Positions 55,848 to 64,000 of a DNA stretch of 64,000 bases are shown in pieces. The translations under genes were made by a program, and so were the position numbers. The notes beneath the pieces were generated by a model, which worked only from the letters and a program-made list of their open reading frames with translations, searched no databases and had not been told where the DNA came from. The stretch is from the NCBI GenBank assembly GCA_021646415.1, contig SOEU01000003.1, forward strand, positions 62,001 through 126,000, in the 5' to 3' direction. Numbering within the stretch: position 1 is the first letter of the stretch; each line of letters opens with the position of its first letter. This stretch comes from Candidatus Brocadia sp. Lineage in GTDB: Bacteria; Planctomycetota; Brocadiia; Brocadiales; Brocadiaceae.

Positions 55848-58085
55848 TTAAAACTGGTAACTTAATCCAACAAAAAATGTCCGTCCAGGTCTAGGGAGAT
55901 CGTCTGGTATGGAAATAGGGCCGGGATCACTGTAATCCTTGTCAAGAATATTGAATACCGTACCTTGTATCTCCATAGTCTTAAAGAATTCCTTTGCAAT
56001 AATCGAGAGATTAAGCAGTGCATAAGCCGGCAAGTCGTCCCTGGGGTCATTATCTTCCCGCGAACGAGTCCCACTAATAAAGGTGCTCAGATTGGTATTG
56101 ATATATTTCGGATAGTGTACGTTCACACCGAAGTTGCCCTTATGTTGTGCAACAAATGGCAGCTCATTTCCACGATTATCTTCTGGATTTTGAAAGGTAT
56201 AGTTCATAAAGACGTAATTATCCTTAACAATATCAACCCTTGTTTCCATTTCGATACCCTGGACATGAGCATCCCCAAAATTTTCAAAATGTGAAGTGCC
56301 CTGGGCGGTTGGCAGTGCACGCAGGACAATAAGGTCCTCGATGTCATTATAGAAATAATTAATACTGCTGGTAACGTGTTTGTTAAACTGGTAACTTAAT
56401 CCAACTTCGTACGTTCTAATCGTTTCAGGGTCTAAATCCTCGTTTCCCTCAATAGCAGGCTGATTGATGGTAAACATCTCTTGAAAATTAGGTGGACGAA
56501 AGGCCTCTCCATAAAGCAGTTTTAGTGATGCATTCTTCATAAATGCCCATGTTAAGCCTGATCGTGGACTGGTAGCGCCTCCAAAATCGCTGTATTGATC
56601 ATGCCTTGCCCCAAGGGTGAGGTGTAAGGTATCAGTAATGTCCCAGGTATCCTGTAAATAAACTGACCATATCCTTCGTGTGGCTTCTTCCAAAAAGGGA
56701 TAAGTATCCGAAAAATCCTGGATAGAGCCCAGAGGCTCCAGTGTTCTGGGATGAAAGTTGCTCAAAAAATGGACATTGGTTTGATTGATCAAACGGTATT
56801 CCAGTCCCAGGGTAATGATATTTCCATCAAACAATTGATAATCAAAGGGAATCTCTGTACCGACAATCTTCTCAATCACCTTGCCGTTACCAATAAGCCC
56901 GTCGGGATAACGAGTATCGGGGAATCCGTCACCATTTCTATCCAGAGTTCCACCCTCCGGTAAGGATTCAATGAAAATATTATCATCAAATTGGTCATAA
57001 TAGACCCTGGGTCTTATGGTAAATCTTTCATCAAAGGTTTTCTTGTACCCAGCATCAACAAAGACATAGTTGGTTTCCACATCAGACTCGTCATTCAAAG
57101 CAGATTGAGGACCAATAAAAGGTTCCTTATTTTTATTAATGTATAACCCCTCAACATAGAAATCATTGTATGCAACTCTTAGGTTCAGGCCAAATTCCTG
57201 CCTCCCATCGTGCACCTTTCCCGGGGCTTGGGAGGCTGCCGGGAAATTGAATGGAGGAGGTAAAGAAGAACTGATGTTATCATTTTTTGTTTGTCTATCC
57301 CTTTCGACAATACCATCAAAACCATTGGTCTGCCTGTAATAGGCCATCCCGGAGATGCCGACCTTGCCGCATGTCTTACCAAACACAACATTTTCCTCAT
57401 AAGTATCGAAACTCCCATAACCACTACTCAGCTTTACGCCATCAATATCTTTTGCATCTATAGTAATAATATTTACAACCGCCAAAAACGCATTTTCACC
57501 ATATACAGCAGAACCCGGACCCCGGATGATTTCTATCTTTTTTATATTTTCTAAGGGGAAATCGTCAAATAAAGTAAAGGCCCCCCCGCTGAAAGGATTA
57601 TTTACGAGATGTCCATTGAGCATCACCCGTATTTTCTCTGAACCTATTAGTCCCCGTACGTTAGGGACTACAGCCCCAAAGGAATCATCCTTTAAAATTT
57701 CAAACCCTGGTACCGTCCTTAAAATTTCCGCAAAGGTGCGATACCCTAAATTCTTAATATCCCCGGCTGTAATCACGGTGACAATGCTGGGAGCCTTGCC
57801 GACGGGGCTTTCGTGTCTTGTAGCTATTGCCACTTCCTCCCCAAATCCAAACCAAATGGCTTCGGTTACGAGTTCTTCTGCAACGGCAGCCTCCACATCA
57901 CGTGTATGTTCCTCTTTTTTACTGGACGTGGTCCCGGTTGGCCGGGTTGTTTCCGCTATCAAAGTTGAGGACGTGTCTGTGTCTTCGGCGAGAATTTCGA
58001 ATGAAATAAAAGGAATAATGCTTAGGAGCAAAATACCTGGTGACAAGAAAGACGGAAACAAACCATTTGTTGTCCACATGGTCAT
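55848..58085 (-). CDS. TonB-dependent outer-membrane receptor
   Basis: A 745-residue receptor. Residues about 10-35 form a signal peptide; about 85-215 the plug domain (APSIVTVITAGDIKNLGYRTFAEILRTVPGFEI; ENIKKIEIIRGPGSAVYGENAFLAVVNIIT); the rest is a 22-strand barrel ending in FFVGLSYQF, with Phe as last residue. It takes up a scarce ligand such as a metal chelate or cofactor across the outer membrane using TonB energy; the ligand is unknown. It lies downstream of the oxidase-cytochrome/encapsulin operon on the same strand but 487 bp away, so it probably has its own promoter. Confidence 0.92.
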   Translation of the reverse strand: MTMWTTNGLFPSFLSPGILLLSIIPFISFEILAEDTDTSSTLIAETTRPTGTTSSKKEEHTRDVEAAVAEELVTEAIWFGFGEEVAIATRHESPVGKAPSIVTVITAGDIKNLGYRTFAEILRTVPGFEILKDDSFGAVVPNVRGLIGSEKIRVMLNGHLVNNPFSGGAFTLFDDFPLENIKKIEIIRGPGSAVYGENAFLAVVNIITIDAKDIDGVKLSSGYGSFDTYEENVVFGKTCGKVGISGMAYYRQTNGFDGIVERDRQTKNDNISSSLPPPFNFPAASQAPGKVHDGRQEFGLNLRVAYNDFYVEGLYINKNKEPFIGPQSALNDESDVETNYVFVDAGYKKTFDERFTIRPRVYYDQFDDNIFIESLPEGGTLDRNGDGFPDTRYPDGLIGNGKVIEKIVGTEIPFDYQLFDGNIITLGLEYRLINQTNVHFLSNFHPRTLEPLGSIQDFSDTYPFLEEATRRIWSVYLQDTWDITDTLHLTLGARHDQYSDFGGATSPRSGLTWAFMKNASLKLLYGEAFRPPNFQEMFTINQPAIEGNEDLDPETIRTYEVGLSYQFNKHVTSSINYFYNDIEDLIVLRALPTAQGTSHFENFGDAHVQGIEMETRVDIVKDNYVFMNYTFQNPEDNRGNELPFVAQHKGNFGVNVHYPKYINTNLSTFISGTRSREDNDPRDDLPAYALLNLSIIAKEFFKTMEIQGTVFNILDKDYSDPGPISIPDDLPRPGRTFFVGLSYQF

Positions 58086-58572
58086 AAGACATGCTCCCTA
58101 AGACAATATTGATGGGTTCGCTCTAACCCATCTTATCACGTGCAGAAACCATTTTTCCGCCTCCGCTCTTGTTTTCCAATAATAAACCTCACGATAAATG
58201 ATGTCAAACGAAAATCTTTGCCCGATCCGGAATTTTCACTCATGCCATTCCACCCCCTCAATCCCCCGCCAGCGGGGGACAATGGCTTGCACATCCCAGC
58301 AGTTTTCATTCCCTTGAGAGTCACAAGCAGGCACTGAAAGCAAGGTTTGTCCATGCACCCCAAATCGCTTAACTTAACCCCTATCCCGAACGAGTCGAAA
58401 AGACAAAATCCGAAGCACGAAATTTGTGAGTTAACCCTGTCAGGGTTAGTTTATTCATTATTTTTGCTAAAAAGGTAAAAATTTTTTTATAAGATACTAT
58501 GGATTCATGGGGTTGTTACTATTTTTAAGTGAGATTTGACTGTGGCTATGCTGTGCCAGGTGATGCAGTGGT
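58086..58572. other. Intergenic region before the TonB receptor
   Basis: No gene in 487 bp. It contains a hairpin at 58111-58132, a C/G-rich hairpin at 58255-58279 of the dispersed kind, and a short stem (AACCCTGTCAGGGTT, about 58433-58447) that could end transcription of the oxidase operon. A promoter for the receptor should be here on the minus strand; I could not identify one. Confidence 0.5.
58111..58132 (-). repeat. Hairpin in the TonB receptor leader
   Basis: GATGGGTT and AACCCATC pair around a 6-base loop, 26 bp before the receptor ATG. It may be regulatory or a dispersed intergenic repeat. Confidence 0.45.
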
Positions 58573-61200
58573 TTATTTTTTTACTGCCTCCTCAAGGCTC
58601 TTTAAACGCCGTAATTTCACTGCCTCATCCTGCATGCGAGTCATTTTACCCATGCTCTGGGCAGTGCCCCACCACCAGCTGATGTCCTGCTGGGCATGGG
58701 CGGTGCCCTTGTATCCCTGCAGGTGGTTCCAGAACCACATCTCCACATACTCCCGTTCTATACCACTTGGATTCCCGTCGTTCTGGGTAAATATGGCATA
58801 GGCACCAAGGACGGGACCAATAACCGGCAAATGTCCACTGGTCTTTTTGAAAAGGCTATAAACTTCCGGTCCCAATGTCTCAGGCCCAAGCACCTTGATA
58901 ATTAAATCACTTAAGGGGAACGGTGGTCTATCTTCAGGGGATGGTTTAACCTGGCCTTTGGCAAAGAGGTCTTCCAAAATGAGCTGTGCTTCATCGATGC
59001 GACGCCATGATTCAAACATATATTGATCCAGGGAATCAAGCCACATATCAGAAAATCTGGCGCTATGACACCTTGCACACATTTCTACCCACTGGCGGCG
59101 TTTCTCCTTACTTTCCACAGAATAAATTTCAAGTTTCTTGTCCATGGGTGGTATTTTTATGCCGTACGGAAAATCCTTCAGCCCGGATTTAAACTCTACT
59201 TCTTTGGGAGGAATGACACCCATACGCCATATGCCTTTGGTTTCTACATTCATCTCCCACCGTCCATCACCCACATACATATGGCAGTACTGGCAGGTCG
59301 GGGCAAGGTAATCTTTCCCGGGAATCACATCAGAGAGGCTCTTTTCCCAATCCCACAGTTCTCCGGTCGTATGATATATCACGCCCCATTTGGAGTGTTC
59401 GTAACTCTCCCAGTCAGGGTGGTCTGGCCCCATGTGACAGCCTGAACATGCCTCTGGATGGCGTGCCTCAGCGGCCGAAAAGCGATGCCGGCTGTGGCAG
59501 TCGTCGCATGATGACATATTCTGGTGGCACTGGTCACACCCCACCAGAGAGTACTCTTCACCACGTCTATACAGTTCAACATACCACGGGACGGATACAC
59601 TACCCTCCCAGCTGTGGGGATGGCTCGGTTTACCATACTCCCTCCCTTTTGCAAACTCCTGTGCCTGTTTCGGATGACATGCGCCACATGAATTATCTAC
59701 CGTTGGCATAAAGAGATTGTCATGATCATCACCATGACAATAGGAGCAGTAAACACCATCCTTTGTCCCCGGCTTCCAGTTATTCAGCTCCTTACCAATC
59801 AGTTCCTCGATTTCCTGAGTCTCCGCGGCGACCTCCGGGTTCTTTTTGGGATTGGCATGATTGGACGCCTTCCACTCATTCACAATGCCAGGCGAGGACT
59901 CCTCGTGGCATTCAACACACTGGTCAGGCCTGTACTTTTCCCGGAGCCTTTTATAATCCTGGCTATCAGGCGGAAGATAATGTCTGGCTGGATTAAAATA
60001 GGTGTACAAAGGGATCGGTTTATAAAATTCGCCCCAGGGACCGTCACCCTGGCTTAGTCCGACAAACTCTTCATACAGGCTTTTCAGCAAGGGATCCGGG
60101 TACGTCAAAGACTCCAGTAATGTTTCAAGGGTAGGAGGGGGGACTTCAGAAGAAGGCGCTTGAGATGCGATTCCACTCCCCGTCTCAACGGGCGGGATGG
60201 GGAACTCAGGAAGTGATTGCGTCCGGGGGATATTCTTAGCCCCCCCTGAAGGGGGAGACATTCCTTTCATTGTTATTTTTGGTTCTCCCTTTTCCACCAC
60301 GAAAATCCCAAACATACCATTCATCATGTGCTCATGGAAGTGACAGTGAAACGCCCAATTGCCTGGTCCGACATCTTCACCGGCAATAAAATCCAGGACA
60401 TAAGAAGTAAATGGTACCAGACCGATGTTATCAATAAGCTGCCCGCTGGCCCTATCTACCCAGCGGTGGCCGTGGGTGTGAAAGGTATGCTCCTCCTCTG
60501 CAGAATTTATGAGATGAAACCGCACCTTCTCTCCCATCTTTGCCTTCCAGACCAAACCAGGGAAGGCGGAACTGTCCCCTTTCATAAACTCCATATCACC
60601 TGATTTGTCATTAAAGGTTTCATATTCCTGCCCATTGACATGAAATGTATGCATGAAGACAACAAACTCTTTGTCTGGCGGGTTAGGGTCACCCCCTTTC
60701 GGTTCTACAATGAGTGCACCCCACAATCCCCTGTACAATCCTTCTTCGCCACCCTTCTCAAACGCGTGGGTGTGATAAAACCAGGTACCCGGTGTACCTG
60801 TGGTGTCCCACTCAAAAATCCTGGAATTCCCCGGCTCCACGATACTCGTGGGATTTCCTGCAATATGGGCGCCATCATTGGCTACGGTATATTTTACCCC
60901 ATGGGGATGCACAGAGGCAGGAACGGTTAGCTTATTGGTGAGATGGATTCTGATCTTTGTCCCCTCTCTCACCTTTATGGTGGGACCCGGTACGGTAGGT
61001 TTTTCTCCCTTCAGACAATACCCCCAGGCATCAAAGAATATCCCGGGTCTGGGTTCTATCGCTACAGGCCTGGCCTCCATCTCCAGATCGACAATTCCAT
61101 CCTTTCCGATAAGGCAGGAAATATCAGCGTATCCATATCGAAACCAGAGGGAAAGGAGTGCAAGCACTACTATTAAGTAAGTCCCTAGCTTAACAAACAT
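58573..61200 (-). CDS. Multicopper oxidase - octaheme hydroxylamine oxidoreductase-like fusion
   Basis: An 875-residue exported protein (signal peptide about residues 1-25). Residues about 45-305 are a two-domain multicopper oxidase/nitrite-reductase-like unit with copper ligands H98/H100, H143/H145, H241/H243 and the H285-C286-H287...H291...M296 cluster. After a Pro-rich linker (about 320-365), residues 425-750 hold exactly eight CxxCH haem sites (Cys 428, 485, 505, 555, 565, 584, 636, 708), as in hydroxylamine oxidoreductase, and LDQYMF (Tyr 727), which I believe aligns with the haem-crosslinking Tyr. It should convert nitrogen oxides or hydroxylamine. It follows the encapsulin by 3 bp and is its likely cargo. 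Confidence 0.93.
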   Translation of the reverse strand: MFVKLGTYLIVVLALLSLWFRYGYADISCLIGKDGIVDLEMEARPVAIEPRPGIFFDAWGYCLKGEKPTVPGPTIKVREGTKIRIHLTNKLTVPASVHPHGVKYTVANDGAHIAGNPTSIVEPGNSRIFEWDTTGTPGTWFYHTHAFEKGGEEGLYRGLWGALIVEPKGGDPNPPDKEFVVFMHTFHVNGQEYETFNDKSGDMEFMKGDSSAFPGLVWKAKMGEKVRFHLINSAEEEHTFHTHGHRWVDRASGQLIDNIGLVPFTSYVLDFIAGEDVGPGNWAFHCHFHEHMMNGMFGIFVVEKGEPKITMKGMSPPSGGAKNIPRTQSLPEFPIPPVETGSGIASQAPSSEVPPPTLETLLESLTYPDPLLKSLYEEFVGLSQGDGPWGEFYKPIPLYTYFNPARHYLPPDSQDYKRLREKYRPDQCVECHEESSPGIVNEWKASNHANPKKNPEVAAETQEIEELIGKELNNWKPGTKDGVYCSYCHGDDHDNLFMPTVDNSCGACHPKQAQEFAKGREYGKPSHPHSWEGSVSVPWYVELYRRGEEYSLVGCDQCHQNMSSCDDCHSRHRFSAAEARHPEACSGCHMGPDHPDWESYEHSKWGVIYHTTGELWDWEKSLSDVIPGKDYLAPTCQYCHMYVGDGRWEMNVETKGIWRMGVIPPKEVEFKSGLKDFPYGIKIPPMDKKLEIYSVESKEKRRQWVEMCARCHSARFSDMWLDSLDQYMFESWRRIDEAQLILEDLFAKGQVKPSPEDRPPFPLSDLIIKVLGPETLGPEVYSLFKKTSGHLPVIGPVLGAYAIFTQNDGNPSGIEREYVEMWFWNHLQGYKGTAHAQQDISWWWGTAQSMGKMTRMQDEAVKLRRLKSLEEAVKK

Positions 61201-61203
61201 GAC

Positions 61204-62337
61204 CTACTCCACCGTGCAGATGGCTTGAGGACATTTAATTCTAAGCACCGAACTCCCTACAACCCTGAATCGGTGATTCAAATCCTGGGGACCCCAGTAC
61301 TCTACCTTAAAATCTGTTCCTACAGCCAGATCCAGATTTTGCCTGCCCATTGCCACTACCAGTGCAACGTCCTTTTTGAACACCGGACTCTGGAACACGC
61401 CTCCCTTTACCAACTCCTTTACCCCGTCTATTTCCAATTTTCCTGTACGTTCATAAACCTTATGGAGGAGGGCATAAAGCCTTGGACTTACCACAAGGGC
61501 ATAAGGAGGGACAAAACCAGCACTTCTCAGTTTCTCCACAGCCGATACGACATCCTGAAAACCATTCCCTATCACCGCCCAGTCGCTGAGCTTCTGGGTG
61601 TTTCTCCCATTAGCATTCAACAACCCTGTCATACCCATCTCTTGCATACCATTGAATATAAGATCATCCTCCCTGGCGGCAACTGCCACAGCCGCACCCA
61701 CTGCAGCACTTATATCAAGCGGCGTCTCGCATTTTTTGCTGGCCTCTATATCCCTCCAGAAGAGCCAAAAGTCTTTGTAAATAAGAGGTATATGGGCAAT
61801 ATCTCTCTTTAGTGAATGTATGGCCTCATCACCCTCACCGAGCATATCAACATTGGCCCAGGAAGGAATACCGTAGGTATCCAAAGGAACACATTGGGCT
61901 CCCGTCCCAAGGGGGCCGTAAACCCCGATAAACTTCCTCCCCACAAGATGATTCTCAATTGTCTCATGGACCGCACGTCGCATCTTCTCCCAATCTTCAT
62001 GCCCAAGATGCACTTCCGAAGTAATTCCCGCAAACCCTTGCCCCTTCATCCCTGAGCGCATATCTCCTTGTGGACACGCACCAGGTGCTTCTCCCCCCTT
62101 TCTATAATCAGGCGGAGCCACTGGCGTTGTATGGCACACAAGACAGCCTTGCTTCAAATATTCACAATTCTTATGTTCCTTTCTCAATTCCTCTGAAGTG
62201 TGGCATGAAAGGCAATCGTCTTCCTTCGCACACGCTGCAAAAACAGACGAATCCACTTGTGGAAGACAAAACATCGCGAGCAATACAATAACCCCTGCCA
62301 AACCATGACATATTTTAAATGTATTTGCCGCCCCCAT
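61204..62337 (-). CDS. Encapsulin shell protein with N-terminal diheme cytochrome c
   Basis: A 377-residue protein. Residues 1-34 form a signal peptide; two CxxCH haem sites lie at 42-46 and 65-69; residues about 105-377 are a family-1 encapsulin of the HK97 fold (GRKFIGVYGPLGTG; LDISAAVGAAVAVAAREDDLIFNG; DLAVGTDFKVEYWGPQDLNHRFRV). Most encapsulins are cytosolic and about 265-285 residues long; an exported, haem-bearing shell is typical of anammox bacteria. The shell should assemble outside the cytoplasm, perhaps in the anammoxosome, around the oxidase-cytochrome encoded next. AAGGAGG lies 7 bp before the ATG. Haem in the shell could carry electrons across the wall; that is inference. Confidence 0.94.
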   Translation of the reverse strand: MGAANTFKICHGLAGVIVLLAMFCLPQVDSSVFAACAKEDDCLSCHTSEELRKEHKNCEYLKQGCLVCHTTPVAPPDYRKGGEAPGACPQGDMRSGMKGQGFAGITSEVHLGHEDWEKMRRAVHETIENHLVGRKFIGVYGPLGTGAQCVPLDTYGIPSWANVDMLGEGDEAIHSLKRDIAHIPLIYKDFWLFWRDIEASKKCETPLDISAAVGAAVAVAAREDDLIFNGMQEMGMTGLLNANGRNTQKLSDWAVIGNGFQDVVSAVEKLRSAGFVPPYALVVSPRLYALLHKVYERTGKLEIDGVKELVKGGVFQSPVFKKDVALVVAMGRQNLDLAVGTDFKVEYWGPQDLNHRFRVVGSSVLRIKCPQAICTVE

Positions 62338-62644
62338 AATCTTTCCTCCTTTTTAGAATTTTTATCCAGGATATTAGACAAGTTGTTATACTTCCAGATC
62401 AGTTTTAATTTTATTAAATCGCAAACTTTATATTATTTAAGGTGTGTAACTGAATGATTTGCCACTAATTGCGACAATTTTTGATAATCAATTCATCGCT
62501 TATTTGTATCCGCGTGAAGAATAACTCTTTACAAATCGCTTAAAAAGCAATAGAAATGCCAATGGATAGCACTAAAAATTAATATGAAATGAATGTCCTT
62601 TGAATGAATTTAAAGTGTCAAAGTTTTTCTTAAATGAACATGAC
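62338..62644. other. Leader of the encapsulin operon
   Basis: This 307-bp AT-rich gap lies upstream of the encapsulin and downstream of the broken second copy. No gene was found; the promoter of the encapsulin operon should be here, but no clear -35/-10 pair could be chosen. Confidence 0.5.
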
Positions 62645-63142
62645 TTACTCCAGTGTGCATATAGCCTGAGGGCATTTGATCCTGAGCGCCGAGCTTCCTA
62701 CCACCCTGAACCGGTGGTTCAGATCCCTGGGCCCCCAGTACTCTACCTTGAAATTAGTGTCCACTGCCAAATCCAGGTTTTGCCTGCCCATTGCTACAAT
62801 AAGGGCAACATCCTTTTTGAACACAGGACTCTGGAACACGCCTCCCTTTACCAACTCTTTTACCCCGTCTATTTCTAATTTTCCTGTACGTTCATATACC
62901 TTATGGAGAAGGGCATAGAATTTCGGACTTACCACCAGCGCATAAGGAGGGAAAAAACCTAAACTCCTTAATTTTTCTACGGTGACTACTACATCCTGAA
63001 AACCATTCCCTATCACCGCCCAGTCGCTGATCTTCAGGATATTCCTTCCACTAGCATTCAAAAGGCCTGACATCCCCATTTCTGACATACCATTAAAAAT
63101 AAGGTCATCCTCTCTGGCAGCGGCAGCTATTGCAGCGCTAAT
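62645..63142 (-). pseudogene. 3' fragment of a second encapsulin
   Basis: The frame begins right after the stop of the TlpA-like gene and matches the intact encapsulin from ISAA...AREDDLIFNG to the end (166 residues), with about 18 differences over the last 148. Signal peptide, haem sites and the first half of the shell fold are missing, and no start codon lies at the junction; the first ATG is at 63088. It is a remnant of a duplicated gene, old enough to have diverged yet free of stops, which might mean the fragment is still translated or was lost recently. Confidence 0.85.
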
Positions 63143-63148
63143 TACACT

Positions 63149-63673
63149 CTATTTTGATTTTAAAGTTGACTCTTTGAGGGGAGGCTTGGTACTTTCCAAA
63201 CAACTACGCAGATCCTCTTCGATATGCTCAGGATCGGTATAGCCTTCCTCTACATGTTCCAGTTCCCCATTTTTATAATAGTATATAATAGGGATTTTCC
63301 TGACATTGTAAACATAACTCATCTCTTCTTTATCCTTAGCCCGGAACATAGGAAAGGTAATCCCTTTTTTTTCAACAAAGTCTTTAACTTCTTTCACTTT
63401 ATCATCCAGAGATACCCCTATTATTTCTACCCCCTTCTCTTTATATTTTTCATAGAGGGTGCTGAGTTCAGGCAGATGTTCTTTACAGGCCTCGCACCAC
63501 GTTGCCCAGAATGTTACCGCTACTACCTTATCTTTTTTCGCCCGGATGATCTCCTTTAAATCTGTAGAGGTAACGTCTTTAACATCCACCGCATGAGAAG
63601 CACTGGGTAAAAACATGACTACAAACAAACCTAAAAATAGTAATACACTTCTCAAATGAAAAATGCGGGGCAT
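63149..63673 (-). CDS. TlpA/ResA-like thioredoxin
   Basis: A 174-residue exported protein. The ATG at 63673 is preferred because AAGGAGGG lies just upstream; a start at 63694 would include that site. Residues about 5-28 are a signal peptide. The redoxin fold follows with active site WATWCEACKEHLPEL (CxxC) and a cis-Pro region RKIPIIYYY. Such proteins keep apo-cytochrome haem-binding Cys pairs or other partners reduced outside the cytoplasm, which suits a locus with ten haem sites in two cytochromes. It abuts the encapsulin fragment. Confidence 0.88.
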   Translation of the reverse strand: MPRIFHLRSVLLFLGLFVVMFLPSASHAVDVKDVTSTDLKEIIRAKKDKVVAVTFWATWCEACKEHLPELSTLYEKYKEKGVEIIGVSLDDKVKEVKDFVEKKGITFPMFRAKDKEEMSYVYNVRKIPIIYYYKNGELEHVEEGYTDPEHIEEDLRSCLESTKPPLKESTLKSK

Positions 63674-63721
63674 AATACCCTCCTTTCTTCTCACTGCATG
63701 AAAAAACTCAAATTTTTGTCC

Positions 63722-64000
63722 TCACGGACTAAAGGGACAACCTGAACCCTTACCATACTTAAAAATCTTTTCTTCTCCTTTTACGAATCTTTCGCCAATT
63801 CCTGAGGATACGCGAAATTCTAAAAGAAGCAGCCACCCCGAGTTTGGGAAAACCATAGAGAGTCCCTGCACACCTTCCGACCATTTAATAAACAGGACTG
63901 TTGCCAGGACCCCCGCCTCTTCTGCTGTAGCAGCAATCGCCGTAGTGGCAAGAATTTCCTTCCCGACAGGTCTTCCTTCCCCTGGATTAATCAGATGGAT
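63722..64000 (-). CDS. apbE: FAD:protein FMN transferase (ApbE), C-terminal part
   Basis: The frame is open from the right edge of the window to a TGA at 63722 (92 residues). HLINPGEGRPVGKE and ATTAIAATAEEAGVLATVLFI match the ApbE motif H-x2-N/D-P-x-T/E-G-x-P and the following helix. ApbE transfers FMN from FAD to a Thr in a target protein outside the cytoplasm. The rest lies beyond the window. It is in the same direction as, and 48 bp upstream of, the TlpA-like gene. Confidence 0.82.
   Translation of the reverse strand: MHLINPGEGRPVGKEILATTAIAATAEEAGVLATVLFIKWSEGVQGLSMVFPNSGWLLLLEFRVSSGIGERFVKGEEKIFKYGKGSGCPFSP

Noticed and set aside
58086-58572. Cobalamin riboswitch before the TonB receptor
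   Set aside because: I could not find the B12-box or the usual paired elements; only simple hairpins are present.

Overview
The window looks like chromosome from an anammox planctomycete (Brocadiales, such as Brocadia, Jettenia or Kuenenia relatives). The clearest sign is at the right end: a diheme-cytochrome/encapsulin fusion followed 3 bp later by a multicopper oxidase fused to an octaheme hydroxylamine-oxidoreductase-like cytochrome. That pair is known from anammox bacteria. The sequence is AT-rich overall. I saw no tRNA or rRNA gene and no CRISPR array.

1-34.7 kb: flagellin and flagellin-decoration island. It opens with a partial CMP-nonulosonate synthetase and a CBS-nucleotidyltransferase like PtmE. 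Six large plus-strand genes follow, combining glycosyltransferase (GT) domains with TPR repeats, a methyltransferase, or a B12/radical SAM module. Two minus-strand nucleotide-sugar epimerases/dehydratases come next, then three tandem GT2-TPR paralogues that end just before a flagellin with a textbook sigma-28 promoter. Then come fliD, a flagellar-chaperone-like gene, fliS and flaG. On the minus strand lie a TPR-GT4 gene, a fourth GT2-TPR gene and a second flagellin. The simplest reading is synthesis of activated sugars, their transfer to flagellin or other surface protein, and filament assembly.

34.7-41 kb: an intact insertion sequence sits about 30 bp upstream of the second flagellin. Behind it is a decayed BsuBI/PstI-type restriction-modification operon in which all three genes carry single-base frameshifts and the methyltransferase is also N-terminally short.

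41-44.8 kb: a GC-richer secreted repeat-domain protein, a STAS/ATPase regulator, and TatC fused to a FecR-like domain.

44.8-55.7 kb: a compact integrated element bounded by 21-bp direct repeats. It carries a tyrosine integrase, an AlpA-like DNA-binding protein, a Dam-type methylase, an ERCC4 nuclease, a VirE_N/primase-helicase, a terminase-small-subunit-like protein, several unknown small genes and a 1.2-kb AT-rich repeat region that could be an origin. No capsid, portal, large terminase or tail gene is visible, so a phage satellite is a serious candidate.

55.8-64 kb: a TonB-dependent receptor, the oxidase/octaheme cytochrome plus cytochrome-encapsulin operon, a 3' fragment of a second encapsulin abutting a TlpA-like thioredoxin, and the 3' end of an ApbE flavin transferase.
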